The notes below the pieces were generated by a model. That model searched no databases, had not been told where the DNA came from, and was given only the letters and a program-made list of their open reading frames with translations. A stretch of DNA of 64,000 nt from contig NZ_NEGH01000002.1 of assembly GCF_002135375.1 (NCBI RefSeq), positions 310,001 to 374,000 on the forward strand. The letters are read 5' to 3'. The stretch is from Acinetobacter sp. ANC 4558. Lineage in GTDB: Bacteria; Pseudomonadota; Gammaproteobacteria; Pseudomonadales; Moraxellaceae. The position numbers and the translations under genes are program-made. Below are positions 10,473-20,079 of this stretch, piece by piece; the first letter of the stretch is position 1, and every line of letters begins with the position of its first letter.

Positions 10473-11510
10473 ATGCCTGTAAATACCTCTGAATTAACGC
10501 AAATGTTTGAACACGTTCTACAACTCTCTAAAGTCGATGAAACCCAGAGTGTTGCTATTCTTAAAAGCCATTATTCTCATCCGCAAACAATTCAAGCTGC
10601 GATGGATGCTGCCCTTCGTTTAAAAGCGAAAGTATTTATTCTAGAATTACCTTCTTTTAACCACCCCAAAGCCATAGGCAATGACATGACAGCTTATTGT
10701 GGGGATACCGCCTTAACAGGAAACTTAGCTGCTCAGCGCGCATTAGAGGCAGCAGATTTAATTATTGACACCATGATGTTGCTGCACTCTCCTGAACAAG
10801 AGCAAATACTTAAAACAGGCACGCGAATTTTACTAGCTGTCGAACCACCAGAGGTTTTAGCGCGTATTCTTCCAACACTTGAAGATAAGCAACGAGTTTT
10901 AACCGCTGAAAAATATTTAAAAAATGCAAAAAGCATGCATGTAACATCCAAGGCTGGTAGTGATTTTTATGCACCTCTTGGACAATATCCATCAGTCACC
11001 GAATACGGTTTTGCCGATGAACCAGGCAGATGGGATCATTGGCCAAGCGGTTTTTTATTTACTTGGCCAAATGAAAATACAGCAGAAGGAACATTAGTTT
11101 TGGATATCGGAGATATTTTACTTCCCTTTAAAACCTATGTTCGTGAAAAAGTAACATTAGAAATAGAAAAAGGATTAATCACCAAAATTTATGGCGGGTT
11201 TGAAGCAGAATATTTACGTGATTATATGAAATATTTTAACGATCCTGAAGTTTATGGTATTTCCCATATTGGTTGGGGGCTACAACCTCGTGCACAATGG
11301 ACAGCAATGGGTCTACATGACAAAAATGATGGTATGTGCATGGATGCAAGAGCATTTAATGGTAATTTTCTATTTTCTACAGGCCCAAATACTGAAGTTG
11401 GTGGAAGTCGAAAAACCCCATGTCACATGGATATTCCACTTAGAAACTGCACCGTAAAACTCGATGATATTATTGTTGTACAAAATGGCATACCCGTTGA
11501 CCTAGCCTAA
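10473..11510 (+). CDS. nicX: 2,5-dihydroxypyridine 5,6-dioxygenase
   Basis: Fe(II)-dependent ring-opening enzyme giving N-formylmaleamate. With the start at 10473 (AAAGGAG upstream of ATG, MPVNTSELTQ) the protein is 345 residues, and the metal ligands fall at His265 (ISHIGWG), His318 and Asp320 (CHMDIPL), exactly the published numbers for Pseudomonas NicX. An in-frame ATG 20 codons earlier lies inside the promoter and is unlikely. Transcribed divergently from nicC. Confidence 0.95.
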   Translation: MPVNTSELTQMFEHVLQLSKVDETQSVAILKSHYSHPQTIQAAMDAALRLKAKVFILELPSFNHPKAIGNDMTAYCGDTALTGNLAAQRALEAADLIIDTMMLLHSPEQEQILKTGTRILLAVEPPEVLARILPTLEDKQRVLTAEKYLKNAKSMHVTSKAGSDFYAPLGQYPSVTEYGFADEPGRWDHWPSGFLFTWPNENTAEGTLVLDIGDILLPFKTYVREKVTLEIEKGLITKIYGGFEAEYLRDYMKYFNDPEVYGISHIGWGLQPRAQWTAMGLHDKNDGMCMDARAFNGNFLFSTGPNTEVGGSRKTPCHMDIPLRNCTVKLDDIIVVQNGIPVDLA

Positions 11511-11517
11511 AGTTAAT

Positions 11518-11560
11518 AACGCAAAATAATAATCTGATACACCGATTATTATTTTGCGTT
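11518..11560 (+). terminator. Long hairpin between nicX and nicR
   Basis: A perfect 17-base inverted repeat (11518-11534 with 11544-11560) and nine-base loop, starting seven bases after the nicX stop. It is AT-rich and lacks a clear U-run, so it may act as a 3' stabiliser or a weak terminator. Confidence 0.6.
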
Positions 11561-11624
11561 ATACTTGATTCACATTTATTTTTAGCCTTTAAATCATTAT
11601 TTTAAAATAGGTATTCAAATTACA

Positions 11625-12062
11625 ATGAGTCAATCTGAACATAAATATGTCATTGAAGAACAAATCGGATATCTATTACGTCGTGTCTATTATCACCACC
11701 TTTCAATATTCCAACAAAGTCTAGATGAAACCCGACTCACATCCGTGCAGTTTGCTGTCTTATACGCCATCAACAAACTACAAGAATGCTCACAAAAAGA
11801 GCTGATTGAAGATACAGGGATCGACCAAGCTACCATTCGCGGCATTATTCAACGATTAAAAGACAAACATCTTATTTCACAAGACGCCGACTTAAATGAT
11901 AAACGTAAAGTCCTAATTCATATTACCACTCAAGGTAAAGCGGAACTAGATTTAGCCATTCCAATTGCCGAAACCATTACAGACACAACACTAAAAGCAC
12001 TCAATCCCGCAGAGAAAGTCGCACTACAATTTTTATTAAAGAAAATACTCAGCGACAAATAA
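11625..12062 (+). CDS. nicR: MarR-family regulator of the nic genes
   Basis: 145 residues with a winged helix: LTSVQFAVLYAINK, then QKELIEDTGIDQATIRGIIQRLKDKHLI (recognition helix) and the wing DADLNDKRKVLIHIT. It is adjacent to nicX as in Pseudomonas, where NicR represses nicC and nicX and responds to 6-hydroxynicotinate. Family from sequence, symbol from context; the matching palindromes at nicC and nicX support it. Confidence 0.85.
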   Translation: MSQSEHKYVIEEQIGYLLRRVYYHHLSIFQQSLDETRLTSVQFAVLYAINKLQECSQKELIEDTGIDQATIRGIIQRLKDKHLISQDADLNDKRKVLIHITTQGKAELDLAIPIAETITDTTLKALNPAEKVALQFLLKKILSDK

Positions 12063-12282
12063 AATTTCGACTTACTTCACAAATACAGCATATGGATTAG
12101 CTTTTTTTAAAAAACTTTCAACATCCTATTCAATAAATTCAACAACACCAATTTATTTTAACTCATGCTTTGAGCAAAAAGCGCCAACACAAAACCCGCT
12201 AAATTTCTTACCACTAAAAATACAATATACTGAGTTAAATTAAACTTTACACCTCAGAAGAAATATAAATTTTAGATCAAAA

Positions 12283-12313
12283 AAAGGGATCAAATTAAAA
12301 ATTTGATCCCTTT
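12283..12313 (-). terminator. Terminator of tRNA-Ser
   Basis: Thirteen-base arms around AAAGGGATCAAAT (12283-12295) and its complement (12301-12313); on the minus strand the hairpin is followed by a U-run. It starts nine bases past the tRNA 3' end. Confidence 0.75.
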
Positions 12314-12322
12314 TAACATATT

Positions 12323-12412
12323 TGGCGGAAGCGGTGAGATTCGAACTCACGGAGGACTCGCGCCCTCGTCGGTTTTCAAGACCGGTGCATTAAACCGCTC
12401 TGCCACGCTTCC
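12323..12412 (-). tRNA. tRNA-Ser (anticodon UGA)
   Basis: Ninety bases including an encoded CCA. The acceptor arms GGAAGCG and CGCTTCC pair, the anticodon loop reads CTTGAAA (UGA), and there is a long variable arm and a GTTCGAATC T-loop, all as expected of a class II serine tRNA. Confidence 0.95.
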
Positions 12413-12680
12413 ATGGGCGCTATAATATAAACAAAATACCGAATTGGCAAATACTTTTATTAAAAAAGTAACTGAGTGTCTAAAATAGAATCATATTTCT
12501 CAAATATCTAATTTTAAATCCGTCCAATATGTTTTATTTAGGATAGAACAATCCTAATTTTTTAGTTATCGTCTAAATTTCAAGTAATTTATACAAAGAT
12601 TATAATATGAGTTCTATTTCTGGTTAACCTAAGTCATTTGCCAAAATAATATATATAAAATTCAATTCTTTAACTATAAA
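12413..12680. other. Intergenic, no gene seen
   Basis: AT-rich stretch between tRNA-Ser and the short-chain dehydrogenase. Apart from the tRNA promoter, which must lie at its left side on the minus strand, I see no feature. Confidence 0.5.
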
Positions 12681-12703
12681 AATGAGAGTATCTAACTCTC
12701 ATT
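12681..12703 (-). terminator. Terminator after the short-chain dehydrogenase
   Basis: Nine-base arms AATGAGAGT / ACTCTCATT (12681-12689, 12695-12703) followed on the minus strand by UUUUU-like sequence. About 90 bases beyond the dehydrogenase stop. Confidence 0.6.
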
Positions 12704-12791
12704 TGAACTCATCAATGATTTATAAAGTCAGAACGCCATTATGAATGATTAATCTAGTTTATAGATAAAAAACATGAGAACATAAAATTAC

Positions 12792-13491
12792 TCACTTGAT
12801 ATAACTTGGGATATCCGCAGTTAAACCATTTTTTAATGCGACGGTGGTTTCACCCACCAAAACTTCAAATGCATTACGTTCAAGACCATCAAACACATTT
12901 TCAGCAACAGTTTGCGCAGGAAGTTTAGGGATATCTAATGATCTGGTTAAATCCGTATCAATAAATCCAACATGCAAGCCCTGTACATTTACACCAGAAT
13001 GAGCCAACAACTGACGAATTGAGTTTGTATATGACCATGCAGCTGCTTTAGTTGTAGCATAACTCGCTAATGACAAACTAGGCTCCCAAGAAACTGACGA
13101 TAAAATATTCACAATCGCTGACTCAGCATTTTTTTTGCAATATTGGTGCAAATGCTTGTGTAGCTCGAATCAATCCAAATAAATTAATGTCTAATATTTT
13201 CTTTATATTTTCAATGACATTTGGATCTAATGGATCTGAATCAGGTTGTGCGATACCTGCATTATTGATCAAAATATTAACATCCGAACACAACATCGCT
13301 GCTTTTTGTACAGATTGCGTGTTACTAACATCAATTTCAATCGGAACGATTCCATTTTCACTAAAATTTTCTATACTTCGCATACCTGCATACACTTTTT
13401 TTGCACCTCGCTGAACAGCTTCTTTCGCTAATGCTAGGCCGAGACCACGATTTGCACCTGTTATAAAAACGATAGCTTCTGAAATATTCAT
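12792..13491 (-). pseudogene. Short-chain dehydrogenase/reductase split by a frameshift
   Basis: Two overlapping frames make one SDR. The upstream frame (13491-13123) has FITGANRGLGLALAKEA (NADP fold) and ILINNAGIAQ; the downstream frame (to 12792) has VNILSSVSWEPSLSLASYATTKAA with the Ser/Tyr/Lys catalytic set. They join at an A8 run (T8 at 13129-13136). Removing one base gives ...FAPILQKNAESAIVNI..., a normal SDR sequence of about 232 residues. So this is a recent one-base expansion, phase variation in the homopolymer, or a sequencing error. The divergent HxlR gene is its likely regulator. Confidence 0.85.
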
Positions 13492-13598
13492 TTTTCACCC
13501 AATTCTATTCTAAGTTTAATCATGATTTGCCATATAAAAATGCATACTCATTTTTATTCATCAACTGATCATTGATTTAAAACTTATGATACACTTTA

Positions 13599-13632
13599 GA
13601 TACCTAGTATCAATTAGTTACCACTTAGTAAC
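13599..13632. promoter_or_regulatory. Candidate HxlR operator
   Basis: Two neighbouring inverted repeats in the gap between the divergent dehydrogenase and HxlR genes: GATAC-CTA-GTATC (13599-13611) and GTTAC-N6-GTAAC (13617-13632). Symmetry and position fit autoregulated control by the HxlR protein; no direct evidence. Confidence 0.45.
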
Positions 13633-13687
13633 CACTATTAAATCAGTGGAAATTTCTATTTTTAAATCAATTTTTCAGTGTGCGAAA

Positions 13688-14056
13688 ATGAATAAACCAA
13701 TGAAATATAATATCTTTCACCCAGACTGTCCTGCTCGAGTTTTTTTTGAAAAATTTGCAGATAAGTGGATTTTGCTCATTATTTATAAACTCAGCCAAGA
13801 AGCTCAGCATTTTAATCAACTCAGAAAAAGTATCTTAGGAATCTCACCAAAGATATTGTCACAAAAACTTAAAATTTTAGAACGAGATGGATTTATTACA
13901 CGCACGGTTCAAGAAGATAGCGTTATTCGTGTTGAATATGCTTTAACTGCCCTAGGTTATGATTTTGCCGATACTGCTTACCAGCTGAAAGATTGGATTG
14001 AGCTCAATCTTGAAAAAGTGATGACCTCTAGAACAAAATTTGATGCAATATCATAA
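13688..14056 (+). CDS. HxlR-family transcriptional regulator
   Basis: 122 residues, one winged-helix domain: CPARVFFEKFADKWILLIIYKLSQEAQHF, then FNQLRKSILGISPKILSQKLKILERDGFI, the usual HxlR signature with an N-terminal Cys that in several members senses electrophiles. I place the start at 13688 (MNKPMKYN); an in-frame ATG 34 codons upstream would run through the operator region. It is divergent from the short-chain dehydrogenase, the common arrangement for such regulator and target pairs. Confidence 0.87.
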   Translation: MNKPMKYNIFHPDCPARVFFEKFADKWILLIIYKLSQEAQHFNQLRKSILGISPKILSQKLKILERDGFITRTVQEDSVIRVEYALTALGYDFADTAYQLKDWIELNLEKVMTSRTKFDAIS

Positions 14057-15149
14057 TCTAAAGATAAATGCATACTTTTGACTTACCATAGTTCTTTCTA
14101 TTATGCAAATATAGGATGAGAGAATCTATACCTTATGCAAGATTATAAGCACATGCTAAACTTAATCATTAAATATGTGACTATTTTCCGTTTCAAAAAC
14201 TCTGAAATTTCTATTCATATGTTTATAAAATCATGAATAGCTCAAACAGCACGCTAAAAAGATATCATTTCAAATAGCCCCTACATTAATTTTCACGCTA
14301 TTGCAGTCATTATTTTTAGACCACTCAATCGAGCTAGAAAACATAGAAAGCTAAAGCGTTTATTTTAATTTTTACATAATTCTTAAGTAAACCTCTAAAA
14401 TATAAATTTATTAACACTAAGTTTAGTTCAAGCTATAATTTTCAACTCATTTTTTTATTTCTTTTTCTATAAATAAAAACATCGCACTCTAAAAGTATGA
14501 AATAAACTAAATTTCTTAGCATTGTAGTTACAACACCAACCCCCCAATAATAGATGTAATAAAAAAATATGTAGATACAATATTTTAGAATTTTCTTATA
14601 TAATACACAAGCATATAACATTTATAAGCATTTACTCCAACAAATACAAATGACTATTATTATTCAATAATAACAAGAATTATAAATTGGTTTCATTTAA
14701 TAAACCCAGAAACAAACAGCTAAGATCAACTGAAAATATATAATCTCTCAACATTTAACTTTTATATATTAAGTTTACTTTGAAAAAAACATTAAGCCCC
14801 GAAATATCCATATTTTCTCAAATATCTCAAAGATTATTCATTTATAAAATTCGGTAAAACACATGAAGCATATATCTTCGCCTTTTAGAGAAAAGAAAGT
14901 TTATTCAATATCAAGCGCTCAATAAACATCATTTATTTTACCCATTTCTACACCTCTACATCAACATTCGAGCAAACTACACCTATCATCACCATCAAGC
15001 ATATTGAAATATCTTGTTAGCGTGTTATGTGGACAAATAGAAGTGTTAGTAATAAAAGATACTTTCAATCCTATTATTTTCTATAGAACTCATTTACTTA
15101 ATTTTAAGTTGAGATATCATCTCTTACACTAGGTCTTGGAGTTTAAATA
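14057..15149. other. 1.1 kb AT-rich intergenic region
   Basis: No reading frame of useful length, tRNA or clear hairpin was found. The stretch is poor in G and C and rich in stop codons in all frames. It may be a decayed locus. The greB promoter must lie at its right end. Confidence 0.5.
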
Positions 15150-15620
15150 TTGAAGCGTAAATTATTAACAGTTGAGGGATATCAACGCCTACAAAATGAG
15201 TTAAATGATCTGGTTCGTAAAGAACGCCCTGAAATTACTAAAATTGTCTCTTGGGCAGCCAGTCTTGGCGATCGATCTGAAAATGCTGATTACCAGTATA
15301 ATAAGAAAAAATTGAGAGAAATTGATCGTAGAATTAGATTTTTAACCAAACTTTTTGAAGTTGCTCAACCAGTTGAATATAACTCCGAACAAGATGGCAA
15401 AGCCTATTTTGGAGCATGGGTTGAACTAGAAAATGATGCGACTGAAACGATTACCTTCCGTATCGTTGGCGATGAAGAAATTTATGGTCACAAGGATTAT
15501 GTTTCTCTTCAAGCACCACTTGCCAAAGCATGTTTAGGCAAATCAATAGATGATGAAGTACATGTACAAACTCCACATGGAAAAAAAATTTGGTATATTT
15601 CAAAAATAAGTTATCAATAA
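15150..15620 (+). CDS. greB: Transcription elongation factor GreB
   Basis: 156 residues, the usual Gre length: N-terminal coiled coil with the acidic tip in SLGDRSENADYQYNKKKLREIDRRIRFL, then the FKBP-like C-terminal domain (FRIVGDEE, SLQAPLAKACLGKSIDDEV). It rescues backtracked RNA polymerase by stimulating transcript cleavage in the secondary channel. The basic KKKLREIDRRIRFL stretch points to GreB rather than GreA. It starts with TTG at 15150, with GGAG nine bases before it. Confidence 0.92.
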   Translation: MKRKLLTVEGYQRLQNELNDLVRKERPEITKIVSWAASLGDRSENADYQYNKKKLREIDRRIRFLTKLFEVAQPVEYNSEQDGKAYFGAWVELENDATETITFRIVGDEEIYGHKDYVSLQAPLAKACLGKSIDDEVHVQTPHGKKIWYISKISYQ

Positions 15621-15980
15621 TACTCAGCCCAGCTCTACCAATAACATCCATGTATATGAAGCAATGTTTTCAATTACACTAACTTAGCAAGAATATTATG
15701 AATTCATCATCTATATTATTTTTTCCGAATAACATCAGCTAAAATTTAATCAAAGAATCTTCTCATCAATAAGTCTAATAATATGAACAATCTTGTTGAA
15801 AATCGATCAAAATTATTTAAAAAAATAAAAGTAACTTTATATTTTATATAATAATATTTTTTTATTTATTTATTTGATTAGTAGAGTTGATTCATCTTCA
15901 GTTTCGTTTAGAATGAAAGTAAGAAGAAAGTGCAATGACAATATTCAAATATTTATTTCTATAAAATAAGGAGCAAGAAC
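15621..15980. other. Intergenic, no gene seen
   Basis: AT-rich gap of 360 bases between greB and the stress protein gene. AAGGAG at 15969-15974 is the stress protein's ribosome site. Nothing else supportable. Confidence 0.5.
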
Positions 15981-16424
15981 ATGCCATTTGAAAATATTTT
16001 AGTTCCTATTGATGGCTCTGAAACTTCCTATGCTGCTGCTGCAAAAGCAATTGAGTTTGCTAAAGGTTTTGGTAGTAAAATTACAGTTGTTCAAGTGCTT
16101 ACCCTAGACCCATATATTGCTGCTGAATACATTTCTGCTTCTCAAACCAACGAACTTATTGAGCGAGCAAAAGGATTCATATTAAAATCTTTAGAAGAAG
16201 CCAAAGCTAAATTTGCAGAACATGGTGTAGATGTCGAAACACGCCTGCTCGAAGGGCAACTTATACATCGTGAGATTACACGTGCAGCTGATGAAATTAA
16301 TGCTGACTTAATTATTATTGGTTCACATGGTCGCACTGGTCTACAAAAATTCTTTTTAGGCAGTGTTGCTCAAAGCGTGCTAACCGAAGGTACAACACCA
16401 GTTCTGATTGTCCGCAAAGCTTAA
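15981..16424 (+). CDS. Universal stress protein, UspA family
   Basis: 147 residues, single Usp domain: ENILVPIDGSETSYAAAAKAIEFAK at the start and the nucleotide motif GSHGRTGLQKFFLGSVAQ (G-x2-G-x9-G-S) near the end, so it probably binds ATP. Monocistronic, with a good ribosome site and its own downstream hairpin. The precise stress role is unknown. Confidence 0.92.
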   Translation: MPFENILVPIDGSETSYAAAAKAIEFAKGFGSKITVVQVLTLDPYIAAEYISASQTNELIERAKGFILKSLEEAKAKFAEHGVDVETRLLEGQLIHREITRAADEINADLIIIGSHGRTGLQKFFLGSVAQSVLTEGTTPVLIVRKA

Positions 16425-16439
16425 GATCCAAGCATAAAA

Positions 16440-16473
16440 GTAAAACCCTTAATCTATAAATTGGGGGTTTTAC
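16440..16473. terminator. Terminator between convergent genes
   Basis: Arms GTAAAACCC (16440-16448) and GGGTTTTAC (16465-16473). It lies after the stress protein gene and touches the stop of the opposing alkyltransferase-like gene. Confidence 0.6.
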
Positions 16474-16841
16474 TCATATGTATTCCACTGATATTGCTTT
16501 AAATTAATTTTACCATCCACAATAAAAACCCCCTCATTCTGTAGTTTTAATACCTGCAAATTCTCACCTCGCTCATTTTCTTTTTGTAAACTAATTTTTC
16601 CTTGTGAATTTACAACTCTATACCAAGGAAGATCACTATGATTATCTAGTTTTTTTAAAGCAAAACCAACATGCCTAGCGTGTTTAGGTAAACCTGAAAG
16701 TTTTGCAATTTGTCCATAGGTCGCAACTTTACCATAAGGAATTAAGCTAACCACTTGAAGAAACTCATTTGTTATTAACGGTTGTTCAGTATCATCCATC
16801 ATAAAATATTTCTCTAAATCGCTATTTGACGTATTTATCAT
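16470..16841 (-). CDS. Alkyltransferase-like protein (MGMT family, no active Cys)
   Basis: 123 residues with the DNA-binding domain of O6-alkylguanine transferases: FLQVVSLIPYGKVATYGQIAKLSGLPKHARHVGFALKK. At the position of the catalytic PCHRV motif it reads LPWYRVVN: Trp replaces the acceptor Cys. That is the hallmark of ATL proteins, which flip alkylated guanines and hand them to nucleotide excision repair. Length and motif fit the family well. A shorter start is possible (MMDDTEQPL). Confidence 0.9.
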   Translation of the reverse strand: MINTSNSDLEKYFMMDDTEQPLITNEFLQVVSLIPYGKVATYGQIAKLSGLPKHARHVGFALKKLDNHSDLPWYRVVNSQGKISLQKENERGENLQVLKLQNEGVFIVDGKINLKQYQWNTYE

Positions 16842-16860
16842 TATTCACGATAACACTATC

Positions 16861-16890
16861 AAAAAAAAGACCACCCAAATAGGTGGTCTT
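16861..16890 (-). terminator. Terminator of acpP
   Basis: Stem AAGACCACC / GGTGGTCTT (16867-16875, 16882-16890), followed on the minus strand by eight U. It begins 28 bases after the acpP stop. Confidence 0.85.
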
Positions 16891-16918
16891 CTCTTTTCAG
16901 CAGAGCTGAAATCAACAC

Positions 16919-17155
16919 TTAACCTAGTTTCTTAGAAACATAGTCAATTGCCGATTGAACAGTAGTGATTTCGTTAGAATCTTCATCTGGAATTGTAATG
17001 TCAAAATCATTTTCGAAAGACATAACCAATTCTACTAAATCAAGAGAGTCTGCACCCAAATCATCCATAAAAGATGCTTCGTTTTTAATCTCTTCTGCTT
17101 TAAGACCAAGTTGTTCTGCAACCGCTTGTTTCACGCGTTGTTCGATATCGCTCAC
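16919..17155 (-). CDS. acpP: Acyl carrier protein
   Basis: 78 residues, acidic, with the phosphopantetheine serine in [10 protein letters not shown] and helix [16 protein letters not shown]. It carries acyl chains in fatty acid synthesis. The start is GTG at 17155 (VSDIEQRV), because AGGAG lies just upstream; an ATG at 17170 is itself part of the ribosome site. The 78-residue length is standard. It is downstream of fabG and fabD on the same strand. Confidence 0.95.
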   Translation of the reverse strand: MSDIEQRVKQAVAEQLGLKAEEIKNEASFMDDLGADSLDLVELVMSFENDFDITIPDEDSNEITTVQSAIDYVSKKLG

Positions 17156-17241
17156 AGGAATTCTCCTCATTGCTTGTGGCGTTTTTAATGCCGTTAGTTT
17201 AATTCAATCTTTACTTTTTTGAAAGTTTATACTGGAGCTAT

Positions 17242-17976
17242 TTAGCTCATGTATAAACCACCATTCACATGTAATACAGTACCTGTGACATAACTTGCTT
17301 TATCTGATGCTAAAAAACTCACAGCATTCGCAATATCTTGTGGATCGCCTAAACGATTTAATGCCACTTGATCACTCATTTTTTTACGAATTTCTTCGCT
17401 TAACTGTTCTGTCATTTCTGTTGCAATAAAACCAGGTGCCACAGAGTTTACTGTTATTTGACGACTACCCATTTCTTTAGCAAGGCTGCGACTAAAAGCC
17501 TCAATTCCTGCTTTAGCAGCAGAATAGTTCGCTTGTCCTGGATTTGCAAAATGTGCAACTACAGAACTAATATTAATAATTCGACCAAAACGAGCTTTCG
17601 TCATGCCTTTGAGCACACGTTTAGACAAACGATATACCGCTTTTAAATGAATATTTAAAATATCGTCCCAGTCATCTTCAGACATGCGTAATAATAAATT
17701 ATCTTTTGTAATACCTGCATTGTTCACTAAAACCAAAACTGAACCATAATTTTGTTCAATTTCTGTCACCAATGAATCGATTGCTGTACCATCACGCACA
17801 TCCAATACTTTACCCACACCATTTTCAGCAAATGTTGCCGTCAGTTTTTCCGCACCCGCTTCAGAAGTTGCAGTACCTACAACAAAAAAACCATCTTGTA
17901 TAAGTTGTTGCGCAATGGCCGCGCCAATTCCCCTACTTGCACCTGTTACCAATGCAACTTTGCGTTCCTGTGTCAT
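17242..17976 (-). CDS. fabG: 3-oxoacyl-ACP reductase
   Basis: 244 residues, SDR fold: VTGASRGIGAAIAQ, LVNNAGIT, and the Ser-Tyr-Lys set in INISSVVAHFANPGQANYSAAKAG. NADPH-dependent reduction of beta-ketoacyl-ACP in fatty acid elongation. It overlaps the fabD stop by four bases and precedes acpP. Confidence 0.95.
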   Translation of the reverse strand: MTQERKVALVTGASRGIGAAIAQQLIQDGFFVVGTATSEAGAEKLTATFAENGVGKVLDVRDGTAIDSLVTEIEQNYGSVLVLVNNAGITKDNLLLRMSEDDWDDILNIHLKAVYRLSKRVLKGMTKARFGRIINISSVVAHFANPGQANYSAAKAGIEAFSRSLAKEMGSRQITVNSVAPGFIATEMTEQLSEEIRKKMSDQVALNRLGDPQDIANAVSFLASDKASYVTGTVLHVNGGLYMS

Positions 17977-18959
17977 GCAATTCTTCCTTCAGCCACTAAA
18001 ATGGCATTTAGTGCATCATCCAAGCGACTTTTTGAGTCAAGCGGTAATGCTTTTTCAATTTTTGGTAAACGTTTTGCTAAATTCGCCAGTACATTACCTG
18101 GACCACATTCTACAATATATTCAATTCCTTCATTTTGAAGAAATTCCATGGTTTTTGTCCATTGAACAGATTGATACAACTGCTCTGTCAATGCAGTACG
18201 TAACTGAGTCACATCTGATGCAATTTCAGCATTTACATTTTGTATTACAGGAACACCTGGTAGCTCAATGGCAGTTTCTTCCAAAGCCATTGCAAACTGT
18301 TCTGCGGCAGGTTTCATTAATGCACAATGCGAAGGTACCGATACTGGTAAATTAATTGCTTTCCCACCCACTTCTTTTGCTGTATTCATGACTGCTTCAA
18401 CAGATGCTTTATCACCCGCAATGACAACTTGACCATTGGCATTATAATTTGCAGCATCAACAGAACCCAAACCTTGCGTATTCACTTGTGCACAGAGTTC
18501 AAGTACTTTCACATCATCCAACCCAAGAATTGCAGCCATTGCACCTTGACCTTGAGGCACTGCATTTTGCATGAGTTTACCGCGTAAATTTACCAATTTA
18601 ACCGCATCACCCAGTGTCAATGCTCCAGATGCAACCAAAGCACTATATTCCCCCAATGAATGTCCAGCTAGATATTTAGGGACTACACCACCAATTTCTA
18701 ACCAAACACGCCACAAAGCAATACTTGCAGTTAATAAAACGGGCTGAGTAAATTCTGTTTGATTTAATTCTTCACCGTTTTGCGCAATTTGCCATAAGTC
18801 AAAACCCACTGCTTTTGACGCTTCTGCAAATGTTTCACGAATTCCAGAAAATTGTTCTGCAAGCTCAGCCAACATTCCAACTTTTTGAGAGCCTTGTCCA
18901 GGAAACACAAATGCTGTTTTTGTTGCCTTAGTCGTTTGCTCGAGTTGTTTCGCAGACAT
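17973..18959 (-). CDS. fabD: Malonyl-CoA:ACP transacylase
   Basis: 328 residues; FVFPGQGSQKVGML at the start, catalytic serine in GHSLGEYSAL, and GPGNVLANL near the end. It loads malonyl onto ACP. First gene of fabD-fabG-acpP on the minus strand. The upstream rpmF gene ends in a strong hairpin, so fabD probably has its own promoter in the 194-base gap. Confidence 0.95.
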   Translation of the reverse strand: MSAKQLEQTTKATKTAFVFPGQGSQKVGMLAELAEQFSGIRETFAEASKAVGFDLWQIAQNGEELNQTEFTQPVLLTASIALWRVWLEIGGVVPKYLAGHSLGEYSALVASGALTLGDAVKLVNLRGKLMQNAVPQGQGAMAAILGLDDVKVLELCAQVNTQGLGSVDAANYNANGQVVIAGDKASVEAVMNTAKEVGGKAINLPVSVPSHCALMKPAAEQFAMALEETAIELPGVPVIQNVNAEIASDVTQLRTALTEQLYQSVQWTKTMEFLQNEGIEYIVECGPGNVLANLAKRLPKIEKALPLDSKSRLDDALNAILVAEGRIA

Positions 18960-19090
18960 AAAAAAATCCTTTAATTAAGACCTGTCGATAAATGTCAAAT
19001 TTGCCATAATATCCACAAACTCTCATGTAAGCTTATTTGTGCTGCGCAATTTAACATTTAATTTCGGCTTTAGTAATTGCCAAATACAAC

Positions 19091-19120
19091 AAAAAAAGGG
19101 AGCTTTCGCTCCCATTTTTT
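19091..19120. terminator. Terminator after rpmF
   Basis: GGGAGC-TTTC-GCTCCC (19098-19113), with an A-run on one side and a T-run on the other, so it can work in both directions. Confidence 0.85.
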
Positions 19121-19153
19121 CACTAAGCTTTAAGCCTAATGCTTCATCATAAA

Positions 19154-19339
19154 TTATTCAGCATCAGCTGCTTTAGCGAATAATTGACGACCACGATAAA
19201 TACCATCTTTAGATACATGGTGGCGACGATGAGTTTCACCAGTAGTTTGGTCTACTGTTAATGCATTCTCGGTTAAAGCGTCATGTGAACGGCGCATGTC
19301 ACGGCGAGAGCGACTTTTACGGTTTTGCTGAACGGCCAT
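19154..19339 (-). CDS. rpmF: 50S ribosomal protein L32
   Basis: 61 residues, very basic: [20 protein letters not shown] start, then [22 protein letters not shown]. This L32 form lacks the zinc-ligand cysteines, as in many gammaproteobacteria. It follows yceD, the usual pairing. Confidence 0.96.
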   Translation of the reverse strand: MAVQQNRKSRSRRDMRRSHDALTENALTVDQTTGETHRRHHVSKDGIYRGRQLFAKAADAE

Positions 19340-19424
19340 GATGGCTCCTTACAAAGATCGAAAAAAATGGATCAGAACAAATTCAGTTGTCTTAACTCAA
19401 TAGTATAACACTATTATACCGAAT

Positions 19425-19982
19425 TTAGTTCAGTTTACCTTTCAAACTTGCCAAAACATCAAACGGATTATCCCGCTTTTCTTCGACAATATCTTGAATG
19501 GCAGGCTGATGCTTATGCTCACAAGCAATATGCTTAGGAGACAATGGCACTAGCAATAACAGTTCATCTTCCATAAGTGCAAGTAAATTGGCCAATGCAG
19601 GTGCATCATAGTCACCTTTTGTGGTTGCTTCACTTTCACCCAAGACAATGAAATCAGCATCCTCATCCAAGCGCTCTATCAGTGACTCGTCATCTACAAG
19701 AGCTAGATGAAAATCTGAAACAAGTTCAATATCAACAGCATTTAAACAACGCTGACATTCCATTGGAACTTTTGTTTCAACGTGACCATCTAACCATACA
19801 ATGCGATGATAGGCATCCATTGATAGCTTACAGTCTATGGTGATCAATTGATTATCAATTGACCCAACAGCTTCACGGGCAATACGAGGAAAGCTCGACA
19901 ATGGCAGTGTTCCTGACCATGAAAAACCTTGCTCTGCCCATTTAAACGGCTCAATCTGTGCCGGAAAGGTATTTGCTGACAT
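19425..19982 (-). CDS. yceD: YceD/DUF177 protein (23S rRNA accumulation factor)
   Basis: 185 residues. The DUF177 signature with paired Cys in VPMECQRCLNAVDIEL and an acidic middle is visible; the C-terminus has NPFDVLASLKGKL. In E. coli the protein affects 23S rRNA levels; its molecular action is not settled. It is upstream of rpmF by 85 bases on the same strand. Confidence 0.9.
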   Translation of the reverse strand: MSANTFPAQIEPFKWAEQGFSWSGTLPLSSFPRIAREAVGSIDNQLITIDCKLSMDAYHRIVWLDGHVETKVPMECQRCLNAVDIELVSDFHLALVDDESLIERLDEDADFIVLGESEATTKGDYDAPALANLLALMEDELLLLVPLSPKHIACEHKHQPAIQDIVEEKRDNPFDVLASLKGKLN

Positions 19983-20079
19983 AATTAAGGCGGCAATTCT
20001 ACAAATTCATCAGTACTCTGTCAAAGATTAAGATACAATTTTGTACTAATTTTGACAGACCAATTAGGTAAATTCAGTC

